A DNA stretch of 64,000 bases from Halobacteriales archaeon QS_4_70_19 (GCA_003020985.1 PXRM01000017.1:37112-101111), one strand, 5' to 3'. Shown: positions 53,018-63,190, counted from the stretch's first letter. The notes: generated by a model not told the origin, from the letters alone. A program made the numbers and translations.

Positions 53018-54343
53018 ATGACCACGCCAGTGGCGGACACCTACCGCGTCGCCGGCGGGCGCGTCCTCCGACCGGACATGCGGGTCGAGCGGGCGGACGT
53101 GCTCGTCGACCGTTCGGCCGGGGTCGTCGAGGCCGTCGGCGACCCGAAGGAGTTGCCCGCGGTTGAGTCGACGCTCGACGCCGAGGACTGCCTCGTGCTA
53201 CCCGGCCTCGTCAACGCCCACACCCACGTCGCGATGACACTGCTCCGGGGCTACGCCGACGACAAGCCGCTGGACGACTGGCTGCGCGAGGACATCTGGC
53301 CGGTCGAGGGGGCACTCGAACCGGCCGACGTGCGCGCCGGCGCCCGCCTGGGCGTGCTGGAGATGATCCGTGCCGGGACGACCGCGTTCGCGGACATGTA
53401 CTTCCACGTCGAGCAGGTGGCCGACGTGGTGGCGGAGGCGGGTCTGCGCGCACGGCTGGGCCACGGGGTCGTCACGGTCGGGAAGGACGAGGCCGAGGCG
53501 CGGGCGGACTTCGAGGAGTCGGTGGCGGTCGCGCGTGACCTCGACGGCGCCGCGGACGGGCGCATCCGGACGGCCGTGATGCCCCACTCGCTGACCACCG
53601 TCGGCACGGAGTACCTCGCGGAGTTCGTCCCGCAGGCGCGCGAGGCGGGCGTCCCGGTCCACCTCCACGCGAACGAGACACGCGACGAGGTCGAACCCGT
53701 CGTCGAGGAGCACGACCAGCGGCCGCTGGCGTACGCCCGCGACCACGGGCTACTCGAGTCAGACGATTTCCTCGCCCACGGGGTCCACCTCGACGACGCG
53801 GAGCTGGACCTGCTGGCCGAGACGAGGACTGGCGTCGTCCACTGCCCGGCGTCGAACATGAAGCTCGCGAGCGGGATGGCGCCGGTCCAGGCGCTGCTCG
53901 ACCGGGGGGTCCCCGTGGCGCTCGGCACGGACGGGGCGGCCTCGAACAACGACCTCTCGCTGTTCGACGAGTTGCGCGACGCCGCGATGCTGGGGAAGCT
54001 CGCGGCCGACGACGCGAGCGCGGTGCCCGCCGGGGCCGCCGTCCGGATGGCGACCGCTGGCGGCGCGGACGTGCTGGGGCTGCCGGGTGGCCGGATCGAA
54101 CCGGGGGCGGCCGCCGACCTCGCGGTTCTCGACCTGGACGCCGCCCATCTCACGCCGGCCCACGACCTCGTGAGCCACCTGACGTACGCCGCGACCGCGG
54201 CTGACGTGCGTCACACCGTCTGCGACGGGCGCGTCCTGATGCGCGACCGGGAGGTACTGACGCTCGACGCGGCCGCGACGAAGCGCGAGGCCCGCCGCCG
54301 GGCACGCGACGCCGTCGACCGCGCCGAGGCGACGGGCGACTGA
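53018..54343 (+). CDS. dadD: SAH/MTA/5'-deoxyadenosine deaminase-like amidohydrolase
   Basis: A 441-residue metal-dependent amidohydrolase. His68 and His70 (NAHTHVAMTLLRGYADDKPL) bind the metal, followed by VHLHANET, FLAHGVHLDD and the acidic ligand in LGTDGAASNNDLSLFDELR. This pattern is typical of the archaeal MTA/SAH deaminase (DadD) group, which removes ammonia from S-adenosylhomocysteine, methylthioadenosine and 5'-deoxyadenosine. The nearby ahcY supports a role in disposing of S-adenosylmethionine by-products. A TRZ/ATZ-type activity cannot be ruled out. Confidence 0.82.
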   Translation: MTTPVADTYRVAGGRVLRPDMRVERADVLVDRSAGVVEAVGDPKELPAVESTLDAEDCLVLPGLVNAHTHVAMTLLRGYADDKPLDDWLREDIWPVEGALEPADVRAGARLGVLEMIRAGTTAFADMYFHVEQVADVVAEAGLRARLGHGVVTVGKDEAEARADFEESVAVARDLDGAADGRIRTAVMPHSLTTVGTEYLAEFVPQAREAGVPVHLHANETRDEVEPVVEEHDQRPLAYARDHGLLESDDFLAHGVHLDDAELDLLAETRTGVVHCPASNMKLASGMAPVQALLDRGVPVALGTDGAASNNDLSLFDELRDAAMLGKLAADDASAVPAGAAVRMATAGGADVLGLPGGRIEPGAAADLAVLDLDAAHLTPAHDLVSHLTYAATAADVRHTVCDGRVLMRDREVLTLDAAATKREARRRARDAVDRAEATGD

Positions 54344-54375
54344 CCGATGGATAAGGCTTCGTGCCACCGCGAGGG

Positions 54376-54402
54376 GCGGCCGGACCGGGAAGGTCCGGCC
54401 GC
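54376..54402. terminator. Strong hairpin after the deaminase gene
   Basis: Perfect 11-base arms GCGGCCGGACC/GGTCCGGCCGC close a five-base GGGAA loop, 33 bases after the deaminase stop. There is no T-run, so its role as terminator or RNA stabiliser is only inferred. Confidence 0.5.
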
Positions 54403-54567
54403 AACCGACCGGGGATTCCGACAGCGAGACCGGTCGAGAGCGCCACATAAACGATTCGAACGGTTCTGCGCCTACATCTTCGAATCGAACCTGTCCGATT
54501 GAACTGGGTGAACGGAACGAACGTCGACCCCGGTTTATCGGGGGATAGCGCTTTGACCGGAGTGAAG

Positions 54568-55182
54568 ATGACCCGCACTCGACACGAACTGTTCGCGGTC
54601 GGCATGGTGGTGGCAATGGTCCTGACGGCCTTCGCTCCGGCGGCAGCCGCGGCAGCGGCCACGCAGACAGGCAATGACGACGGCGGCAACATGGCCGACG
54701 GCGGTAACATGGCCGACGACGGTGACACGAACGAAACCGACGGCAACGAGACGGACACGAACGAGACCGACGGCAACGGGTCCGACGCGTTCGGGCAGAC
54801 CGTCTCGGCGTTCGTCAGCGAGCTCACCCAGCAGAACAGCACGAACAGCACGGAACCCATCGGCCTGCAGGTCGCCGCGTTCGTGACCGCCAACAACCCC
54901 GGGCAGGGTAACGGCCCGCCGGCGTTCGTCTTCGGCAACGACACGAACGACACGCAGGGGCCGCCCGCGTTCGTCACGGACGACGGCAACGACACGAACA
55001 CCACGCGGGGCCCGCCGGCCGACCGCGGCCCGGACAAGGGCGACACGAACACGTCGCAGGGGCCGCCGGATGACCGTGGCCCCGACGGTGATCGGGGCAA
55101 CGGCGGCGGCGGTAGCGCCAACGCCGGCGGTAACGGCGGTGGCAACGGTGGCGGTAACGGCGGCGCCAGGGCGGGTAACTGA
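54568..55182 (+). CDS. Low-complexity, glycosylated-type exported protein
   Basis: A 204-residue secreted protein. The signal peptide is residues 8-32 (ELFAVGMVVAMVLTAFAPAA), with likely cleavage in the Ala run. The mature part is rich in Asn, Asp, Thr and Gly with short repeats: DGGNMAD twice, NETDGN-like units, GPPAFV twice and GPP-D-RGPD units, ending in a poly-Gly/Asn tail. About ten NxT/S sequons suggest heavy N-glycosylation on the cell surface. The start at MTRTRHEL is chosen because the signal sits at once after it. No function known. Confidence 0.65.
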   Translation: MTRTRHELFAVGMVVAMVLTAFAPAAAAAAATQTGNDDGGNMADGGNMADDGDTNETDGNETDTNETDGNGSDAFGQTVSAFVSELTQQNSTNSTEPIGLQVAAFVTANNPGQGNGPPAFVFGNDTNDTQGPPAFVTDDGNDTNTTRGPPADRGPDKGDTNTSQGPPDDRGPDGDRGNGGGGSANAGGNGGGNGGGNGGARAGN

Positions 55183-55296
55183 CGGCTGTCTCTCCTTTCA
55201 CTGCGTTCCCACACGACCAGCGGCGGCAGGGCCGTCCCGGCGGCCGCTGCGCCGCCGTTCGGTAGCGTTTTCCGCCCACTCCCCCTCCGGGCGGAC

Positions 55297-56574
55297 GTGA
55301 CCGAGTCCATCACCACGCGGGTCGACGACCCCGAGGCGGCCCGCGAGTCCGGCCGGCAGAAGATGGCGTGGGCACGCCAGCACATGCCGATCCTGGAGTC
55401 GCTACGCGAGGAGTTCGCGGCGGAGCAGCCGCTCGACGGCCAGGTCGTCGGGATGGCGATGCACGTCGAGGCGAAGACGGCCGTCCTGACGGAGACGCTG
55501 GCCGAGGCCGGCGCCGAGGTGGCCATCACGGGCTGCAACCCCCTCTCGACACACGACGACGTGAGCGTCGCGCTCAACGCCCACCCCTCGATCACCTCCT
55601 ACGCCGAGCGCGGCGTCGACGACGACGCGTACTACGAGGCGATGGAGGCCGTCGTCGGCCACGAGCCGACCATCACGGTCGACGACGGCGGCGACCTCGT
55701 CTTCCGCATCCACGAGGAACATCCCGGGCTCGTCGAGTCCATCGTCGGGGGCTGCGAGGAGACCACGACCGGCGTCCACCGCCTCCGCGCGATGGCCGAG
55801 GACGGCGCGCTCGACTACCCGATGTTCGCCGTCAACGACACGCCGATGAAGCGGCTGTTCGACAACGTCCACGGCACCGGCGAGGCCTCGCTGTCGAACA
55901 TCGCCATGACGACGAACCTCTCCTTCGCCGGCAAGACCATCGTCATCGCGGGCTACGGCTACTGCGGCCGCGGCGTCGCGAAGAAGGCCGCCGGCCAGAA
56001 CGCCACCGTCGTCGCCACGGAGGTCGACCCCCGGCGCGCGCTCGAGGCGCACATGGAGGGGTACGAGGTCATGCCCATGCGCGAGGCGGCCGCGGAGGGG
56101 GACGTGTTCCTCACGACGACCGGCAACCGGGACGTCATCACCCGGGAGCACTTCGAGATGATGCGGGACGGCGCCGTCCTCGCGAACGCCGGGCACTTCG
56201 ACGTGGAGATCAACCTCGACCAGCTCGACGACATGGCCGAGTCGCGCGAGGAGGTCCGGGACGGCGTCGAGGCGTACACGCTCCCGGACGGCCGCCGCAT
56301 CAACGTCCTCGCCGAGGGCCGGCTAGTCAACCTCGCCGCCCCCATCGCGCTGGGCCACCCGGTCGAGGTCATGGACCAGTCGTTCGGCGTGCAGGCGGTC
56401 GCCGTGCGCGAACTCGTCGAGAACCCCGACACGTACGGTCCCGGGGTCCACGAGGTGCCGGACGACCTCGACCGCGAGGTCGCGGAGGTGAAACTCGACG
56501 CCGAGGGCATCGACATCGACGCCCTGAGCGACGAACAAACCGAATACATGGACTCCTGGGACCACGGGACCTGA
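55297..56574 (+). CDS. ahcY: S-adenosylhomocysteine hydrolase
   Basis: Splits SAH to adenosine and homocysteine, removing the inhibitor of methyltransferases. The 425-residue protein has the substrate region MAMHVEAKTAVLTETLAEAG, VNDTPMKRLFDNVHGTG, the NAD+-binding GYGYCGRGVAKKAAG and the C-terminal HPVEVMDQSFGVQAVAV. Some cofactor-contacting residues of the eukaryotic C-terminal tail are absent, as in other archaea. Translation starts at the GTG at 55297. A deaminase that can also use SAH lies upstream. Confidence 0.93.
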   Translation: MTESITTRVDDPEAARESGRQKMAWARQHMPILESLREEFAAEQPLDGQVVGMAMHVEAKTAVLTETLAEAGAEVAITGCNPLSTHDDVSVALNAHPSITSYAERGVDDDAYYEAMEAVVGHEPTITVDDGGDLVFRIHEEHPGLVESIVGGCEETTTGVHRLRAMAEDGALDYPMFAVNDTPMKRLFDNVHGTGEASLSNIAMTTNLSFAGKTIVIAGYGYCGRGVAKKAAGQNATVVATEVDPRRALEAHMEGYEVMPMREAAAEGDVFLTTTGNRDVITREHFEMMRDGAVLANAGHFDVEINLDQLDDMAESREEVRDGVEAYTLPDGRRINVLAEGRLVNLAAPIALGHPVEVMDQSFGVQAVAVRELVENPDTYGPGVHEVPDDLDREVAEVKLDAEGIDIDALSDEQTEYMDSWDHGT

Positions 56575-56640
56575 GGGTCGCCCATCCCCGTCGCCGAGAC
56601 GGACGCGCGGTTCTTTGTCCTCCGGCACCCACCATCGGGT

Positions 56641-56901
56641 ATGGCGCTCGTGACCGAACCCGAGACGCTGGACTGCGCGGTGTGTGGCGACGCCATCGAA
56701 TCGGGCTACCTCGCCGCGACCGAAACCGACGACGGGGACGACCCGCTCCCCGACGACGCCGTGTGTGACGCCTGCGGGTTCACCGAGGTGGGAATGCACG
56801 GCTGTGCGCCGGAACTCGGCGACGTGACCGACGCCGAGGCCGACGTGCTGTTGCACGTCCGCGTCACGGACGGGAGCGTCGAGGTACTGGGGCGCAAGTG
56901 A
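56641..56901 (+). CDS. Small zinc-ribbon protein
   Basis: An 86-residue protein with two Cys-x2-Cys pairs (DCAVCGDAIESG and CDACGFTEVGMHGC), making one zinc ribbon, and a beta-rich end (VLLHVRVTDGSVEVLGRK). It starts 66 bases after ahcY. There is no membrane segment. It belongs to the many haloarchaeal mini zinc proteins whose roles are unknown. Confidence 0.65.
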   Translation: MALVTEPETLDCAVCGDAIESGYLAATETDDGDDPLPDDAVCDACGFTEVGMHGCAPELGDVTDAEADVLLHVRVTDGSVEVLGRK

Positions 56902-57002
56902 AACGAGCAGCGCCACAGGGCGGGGAGTGACGGTCGCTCGTTCCCGGTTTCACTTCCGGTTCCCGGCGTTCGTTTAAATCCCGTCCGGGGCAAACCAGGG
57001 CC

Positions 57003-57416
57003 ATGAGCCAGTCCACCTTCGACGACGACGAGCTGTTCGACGAGGCCACGATGGAGATGCGCGAGGAGGTCGAGGCGGCGCTCGCCGAGGCCCAGGCCGC
57101 GCTCCCGGAGCCGGACTCCATCTGGGAGGCGGAGGCCGACAACACGCTGGGCGTCCTGAACGCCCTGAAGGGGGCGCTCGACCTCGGCGACGCCGAGGAG
57201 CACCTCCGCGAGGCGAAAAAACAGTTCGTCCTCGGCCAGCGCGCCGACGCGTTCGAGGACGCCGACGACTTGGAGGAGGAGATCGGCGAGGTCGAGGAGT
57301 TGTTCGGCGACATCGAGACCGCCCACGAGGAGGTCTCCGACCTCGCGTCGATCGTCCCAGGGGTCAAGTCGGCGCTGGAGGACGCACACGAGGCCGCCGA
57401 GGAGGGAGGAGAGTGA
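57003..57416 (+). CDS. Acidic coiled-coil protein (DUF5790-like)
   Basis: A 137-residue protein, very acidic and nearly all helical (MSQSTFDDDELFDEATMEMR, EEHLREAKKQFVLGQRADAF, DLEEEIGEVEELFGDIETAH). The pattern matches a haloarchaeal family called DUF5790 (name from memory). It may form a coiled coil or bundle. Unknown function. It is the last gene before the AT-rich island. Confidence 0.65.
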   Translation: MSQSTFDDDELFDEATMEMREEVEAALAEAQAALPEPDSIWEAEADNTLGVLNALKGALDLGDAEEHLREAKKQFVLGQRADAFEDADDLEEEIGEVEELFGDIETAHEEVSDLASIVPGVKSALEDAHEAAEEGGE

Positions 57417-57600
57417 TAGAGTACCAGCGTCCGGCAGGGAACTGCTGATCGAGGCCCAACGGTTTCTGTCGTAACGGAGCTTGATCATACGATCTTTCAG
57501 AACAGTATTGAAGCCGAGCGGGGTATCCTGTTGATCAGGCTGAGACCACGGAACCGCGAACAATAATCTATTACACGAAAATGAAAGATAACCCATATAT

Positions 57601-57873
57601 TCAGCCCTCATCTGAGAAGTAGAACCTCTCCCCACTCCGTTCATATATTTCGTACCCTGCTGGGCCGAATATGTAGCCATTGTCGAAACCAAACTTTGAT
57701 TCATCCCTACCGGACGAAACCAGTCCGAGTATTTTCCAACCTGTCGTTGAGTAATTATCGAATACTGGAGTCCCACTATCGCCCCCCGCTGCGTCGCCTA
57801 TTCATCCCCACCGAATCTGTCCTTCCAGTTCAATGGTGCACCGGACTGTAATACTCGCCTTCGACTGATTTTC
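57601..57873 (-). pseudogene. Decayed trypsin-like serine protease, C-terminal end
   Basis: Reading the minus strand gives SITVRCTIELEGQIRWG, an in-frame TGA at 57802-57804, then IGDAAGGDSGTPVFDNYSTT and GWKILGLVSSGRD, ending FYFSDEG before a normal stop. GGDSGTPVF is the active-serine motif of S1 (chymotrypsin-fold) proteases, and the WKILGLVSSG strand follows as expected. The His and Asp of the triad, which would lie further upstream, are not found, and a further stop closes the frame at 57874-57876. The fragment is AT-rich, unlike the neighbouring genes, and was probably acquired and then lost. Confidence 0.65.
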
Positions 57874-57949
57874 TCAGTCACGATACATAGACGAAACAAA
57901 CATTCATGTTTTGGAATATTTGTCAGTAGATATTTGTCAACGGGCTATA

Positions 57950-58456
57950 ATGTACAGCTACATGAGCCGGTTGATAAAGAGATCGGTAATGAAACTCGAC
58001 AGCGATCTACACCATGTGATCTATATTTCTTCTGTGTTCGCGTCAAGTATATTCGTTCTTTCATCAATATTGTTTCTCAACTTTGCCACCGAGTGGGGAA
58101 ACTCGGCTAATCTGGTCCGGATTTCGTCTATTTTGATAGTAGTAATGACTTTGCTGGTGTCAATCCGTACTTCGTGGATAAGTCGGATAGCTGTAATCAC
58201 GTCTACAGGAGGATCGCTTCTCTTCTTGAACAGTACATCAGCAGGAACCTGTGATTTGGTCGGATACACCAACGCACCCTGGGGATTCTCTTTTCATCTC
58301 TGGTCAAACACGATCAGATACGGCCTGAACCCGTCGCACAATCAGTACGCTTGCTCAACAAGTATCAACTGGATGGCAATGATAGGTGGGGCGGCACTAG
58401 TTCTGTGCGGTCTGCTGGGGTTGTATCACGGTCAGGGGGACTACCGGGAATCATGA
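57950..58456 (+). CDS. AT-rich orphan membrane protein
   Basis: A 168-residue protein with four hydrophobic stretches (HVIYISSVFASSIFVLSSIL, ISSILIVVMTLLVSIR, IAVITSTGGSLLFL and MAMIGGAALVLCGLLGLY). The loop between the third and fourth has two cysteines (GTCDLVGYT, YACSTS) that could pair outside. Codon use is unlike the neighbours, with many A/T third positions, Ile, Ser and Asn, and few acidic residues. It looks horizontally acquired. The ATG at 57950 is used; in-frame starts exist upstream at 57911. Function unknown. Confidence 0.55.
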   Translation: MYSYMSRLIKRSVMKLDSDLHHVIYISSVFASSIFVLSSILFLNFATEWGNSANLVRISSILIVVMTLLVSIRTSWISRIAVITSTGGSLLFLNSTSAGTCDLVGYTNAPWGFSFHLWSNTIRYGLNPSHNQYACSTSINWMAMIGGAALVLCGLLGLYHGQGDYRES

Positions 58457-58704
58457 AACGCTCCTCTGACGTATATTCTTACTGACGAGCCGGTGATCCA
58501 ACCTGGGGTAAATAATCTTCTTGTTCGGTCAGGATCGCCTCCGGTCCTTACTCGTCGTGTTGTCAGGTTCGACTACGACAAGGCTAGACTACTCTCATTC
58601 ATAATAGTATATGAATAAAGGGCCTATTTAGAATAAATTGTAGGGTACTATAGCTCATTCTCGGTTACTCTCAAATAATTCGCAATACAGTCAATTTATT
58701 ACAG

Positions 58705-59433
58705 CTACCGTTCCCGTTCCTCGACGGCCGCCAGCACCCTGACGCAGGCGTCCGCCGACGAGGCGAGCAGTCGCTCGACCTCGGCGGCCGTCGCGGGGAT
58801 GGGATCGGCGAGGTTGCCGCTGTCGGAGAACTCGTCGAAGTCGTAGGCGAGGTTAGTGCCGTCGACGAAGACGCCGAAGTCGTCGCCCGCGCCCGCGGCG
58901 GCCTCGTCGTAGCGGTCCTCCCGCACGAGGTCGGGCGCGAGGTGGAGCATGAGGCTCGTCTCGGTCGGACCGCCGTGGCCGAGTTCGAACTCCGGCGCGA
59001 CCACGTCGAACCAGGTGAACGGCACCGCGTAGCAGTCGCCGTCCCGGGTGAGCCGGCCGCAGACCTCCCGGAGCGCGCCCGTGTTGCCGCCGTGGCCGTT
59101 TACGACGACCACGCGGTCGAAACCGTGGTGGGCGAGCGACCGGCAGACGTCGGCCACGTACGATCGGAAGGTGTCCTCGGTGACCCAGAGCGTCCCGTCG
59201 AAAGCGCGGTGCTCCTCGGCGACGCCGACCGGGATGGCGGGCGCGACCACGGGCTCCTCGTCGTGCTCGTCGGCGTAGCGCTCGGCTGCCGCCTCGGCGA
59301 TGGCCTCGGCGGTCGCGTGGTCCACCCCGAGCGGCGCGTGCGGGCCGTGCTGCTCGGTCGAGCCGACCGGTAGGAGCGCGAGGTCCGTCTTCGCGTCCCG
59401 CACGTCCGTCCAGGTGTGTTCGTCGAGGTTCAT
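58705..59433 (-). CDS. Creatininase-family amidohydrolase (ArfB-like)
   Basis: A 242-residue metal-dependent hydrolase. The motif LLPVGSTEQHGPHAPLGVDH gives Glu and two metal ligands, VVVNGHGGNTGAL a further His and GHGGPTETSLML the catalytic Glu. This is the creatininase/MftE fold. The archaeal relative ArfB opens the formamide in flavin and F420 precursor synthesis, and haloarchaea make F420, so that role is plausible, though other amide substrates fit too. It is the first gene after the AT-rich island. Confidence 0.8.
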   Translation of the reverse strand: MNLDEHTWTDVRDAKTDLALLPVGSTEQHGPHAPLGVDHATAEAIAEAAAERYADEHDEEPVVAPAIPVGVAEEHRAFDGTLWVTEDTFRSYVADVCRSLAHHGFDRVVVVNGHGGNTGALREVCGRLTRDGDCYAVPFTWFDVVAPEFELGHGGPTETSLMLHLAPDLVREDRYDEAAAGAGDDFGVFVDGTNLAYDFDEFSDSGNLADPIPATAAEVERLLASSADACVRVLAAVEERER

Positions 59434-59708
59434 GCCCGGACGTGGAGGGGGAACAGGCTAATAGGCGGGGGGTTGCGAACCCGCAGAGGCTCCATGTCTC
59501 CAGGAGTTCTTCTACCTTCTCTTTCCCACAGTATGGCCACGAACGCTCCGCGTTCTGGTTGCCCGTGGAATCACGGAGCGATTCCACGACGGCGAGTGGT
59601 TCGTCGGCTCCGCCGACGAACGAATAGCTGGCCGGCCAAGCCGGCCAGCCGGGCCCCGCAGCGCCGGCGAAGCCGGGCGAGGAGACCCGAGGCGGAAAAA
59701 AGCCCGGA
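59434..59708. repeat. Intergenic hairpin array 2
   Basis: No gene. Between the ABC exporter and the creatininase-family gene lie hairpins at 59541-59555 (arms GAACG/CGTTC, centre GCTCCGC), 59564-59588 (arms CGTGGAATC/GATTCCACG), 59599-59621 (arms GTTCGTCGG/CCGACGAAC, centre GCTCCGC), 59628-59648 (arms CTGGCCGGC/GCCGGCCAG, loop CAA) and 59664-59676 (arms CCGGC/GCCGG, loop GAA). GCTCCGC is GCGGAGC on the other strand. This design is like array 1 at 4465-4693, but the arms are unrelated. Confidence 0.7.
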
Positions 59709-61631
<1,923 letters not shown>

Positions 61632-61723
61632 CACCCGTGAATTCGGGACTGGACCGGATAAGCGTTCCCTGAAATCGAGTCACGTACGCACGCTGAGGGG
61701 TCTGGGGCGGCCAGCCACAGGGG

Positions 61724-62317
61724 CTAGCCGTCGTATCCCTCGATTCGGACGCGGTCACCGACGCTGACGTTGTGCCGGGTCGTCCACTCGTAGTTCACCT
61801 CGAGGACGTACTGGCCGTAGCCGGGGTACCGGTAGTCGTTCCCGTCGGCCCCCTCGGGCGGCTCCTCGGCGTGGTGGATACGCGTGATGGTCCCGTCCGC
61901 GTCGATGTAGACGATGTCGATGCCGAAGTCCATCCCGCGCATCACGTACGTGTGGTTGTCGGGCTCGTCGTAGGGGAACAGCATCCCGCGGTCCGCGGGG
62001 AGGAAGTCGGTCTCGGAGAGGCCGGTGTACTTCTGCTGGTAGCTCTCCGCGACGGCCGCACGGACCCGCCCCAGTTCCGTGCCGTTCCCGTCCTCGACGA
62101 CGACCGTCGCGTGTTCGTAGTCGGAGTTGACCGGCGTCGAGCTGCCGGCGGCCCCGTTCGCCGTCCCGTTCCCCCCGGGTGCGGCGGTCGAGTTGGGCGG
62201 GTCGTAGCCGTCGGTCGTCAGCAGTGGCCCGACGAGGCCCTGCACGCCGACGGCCAGCACCGCCACCAGCAGGCTGCCGACCACGACCGCCAGCGCCACG
62301 CGACGGGTGTCCATCAT
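61724..62317 (-). CDS. DUF192-family exported protein
   Basis: A 197-residue membrane-anchored protein. An N-terminal helix (RVALAVVVGSLLVAVLAVGV) and a Gly/Asn/Thr-rich linker lead to the DUF192 domain: YQQKYTGLSETDFLPADRGM, LFPYDEPDNHTYVMRGMDFG, IDIVYIDADGTITRIHHAEE and VLEVNYEWTTRHNVSVGD. The domain, of unknown function, sits outside the cell. It starts upstream of the ABC exporter on the same strand with a gap of 92 bases, so the two may be co-transcribed. Confidence 0.83.
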   Translation of the reverse strand: MMDTRRVALAVVVGSLLVAVLAVGVQGLVGPLLTTDGYDPPNSTAAPGGNGTANGAAGSSTPVNSDYEHATVVVEDGNGTELGRVRAAVAESYQQKYTGLSETDFLPADRGMLFPYDEPDNHTYVMRGMDFGIDIVYIDADGTITRIHHAEEPPEGADGNDYRYPGYGQYVLEVNYEWTTRHNVSVGDRVRIEGYDG

Positions 62318-62520
62318 CGGCCCGTAGGGACGAACACGGGCTAAGCGTTGCGGGCTGGGTGCCGGACCGCCATCGCGCCCGGTATCTCGGAAATGCTCCA
62401 CTGGAATCGGGTACGTCAGGGATTACTGTCTCGTCCGAGAGGTACGCTGGAAACGTGGCCGATTATCGCGTTCCACTGGAAGGCAAGCGTTATTCGGGTC
62501 GCCCGTCGAGTCGCGGATGC

Positions 62521-62593
62521 GGGGCCGTGGTCTAGTGGTTATGACGCTTCCCTTACAAGGAAGAGGTCGGTGGTTCAAATCCGCCCGGCCCCA
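62521..62593 (+). tRNA. tRNA-Val (anticodon TAC)
   Basis: Cloverleaf with acceptor arms GGGGCCG/CGGCCCC, anticodon stem CTTCC/GGAAG with loop CTTACAA giving TAC, T-arm GGTGG-TTCAAAT-CCGCC and discriminator A. No intron. The last 23 bases reappear downstream at 62670-62692. Confidence 0.93.
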
Positions 62594-62669
62594 TCGAGGA
62601 CCGCCGAGCGAAGCGAGGCGTGTCCGAGTCGTCCTGCGGTTTGAACCAGGGAGTGGAGTGGAACGACCG

Positions 62670-62692
62670 TGGTTCAAATCCGCCCGGCCCCA
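62670..62692 (+). repeat. Displaced copy of the tRNA-Val 3' end (att-like)
   Basis: The 23 bases from the T-loop side to the discriminator of tRNA-Val (62571-62593) are repeated here without change, 99 bases downstream. Both copies are followed by similar words (GAGGACC/GAGAACC, then a GCGAGCGNAGCGAG-like hairpin). An inverted T-loop-like word, GGTTTGAACCA, lies between them at 62638-62648. A repeat of a tRNA 3' end is the usual mark left by an integrase that uses the tRNA gene as attachment site. Confidence 0.7.
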
Positions 62693-62790
62693 CTGAGAAC
62701 CTGCGAGCGCAGCGAGTGGGAGTCGAATGCGGTCCGCGGTCGCCCCCGAGCCGGCGCAAGGCGTTTGTCTGCCGCCGCCGAACGACGGAT

Positions 62791-62916
62791 ATGTCAGGTC
62801 AGGCCGGGTCCAGCTGTCCGGAGTGTGGCGGACAACTCGTCTCGGAGGACGGGATGGAGTACACGTGCCGGGACTGCGGGCGGACGTTCGACTCCGCGGA
62901 CGTGTTCCTCCTGTAG
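62791..62916 (+). CDS. Mini zinc-ribbon protein
   Basis: A 41-residue protein (start MSGQAGSSCPECGG) with two Cys-x2-Cys pairs, CPECGG and CRDCGR, 15 residues apart, ending FDSADVFLL. It would bind one zinc. This type of micro-protein is strongly conserved in haloarchaea. The start is the only ATG and lies just after GACGGAT. Confidence 0.7.
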   Translation: MSGQAGSSCPECGGQLVSEDGMEYTCRDCGRTFDSADVFLL

Positions 62917-63043
62917 CGTCGTCGGACGGGAGTACGGACGACGGACCGCCCGCCCGACTGCCGGGGCGCCCCTGGGTTCGGACCCCCGCCCTAACGCCAT
63001 TCCGACACCCTTTTGTCCCGAATCGTCCTCGTACCGAGTGTAC

Positions 63044-63117
63044 GCCGCCTTAGCTCAGCCTGGGAGAGCACTCGACTGAAGATCGAGCTGTCCCCCGTTC
63101 AAATCGGGGAGGCGGCA
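63044..63117 (+). tRNA. tRNA-Phe (anticodon GAA)
   Basis: Cloverleaf with acceptor arms GCCGCCT/AGGCGGC, anticodon stem CTCGA/TCGAG with loop CTGAAGA giving GAA, T-arm with loop TTCAAAT and discriminator A. No intron. The overlapping gene set at the window end starts 80 bases downstream. Confidence 0.94.
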
Positions 63118-63185
63118 TGTTACTGATATTACACATTCTCACTTGAAAAGGGTGGGGTGTGTTCCGGAATTCGCACCCGGTAGCC

Positions 63186-63190
63186 GGAGG
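63186..63190 (+). promoter_or_regulatory. Shine-Dalgarno that sets the start at 63199
   Basis: GGAGG lies eight bases before the GTG at 63199. An upstream in-frame GTG at 63190 overlaps the motif itself and is less likely to be used. Confidence 0.5.

Noticed and set aside
57417..58704. An insertion sequence in the AT-rich island.
   Set aside because: No transposase, terminal inverted repeats or target duplication could be seen.
62670..62692. A second tRNA-Val gene.
   Set aside because: Only the last 23 bases are copied; the acceptor 5' arm, D-arm and anticodon arm are missing.
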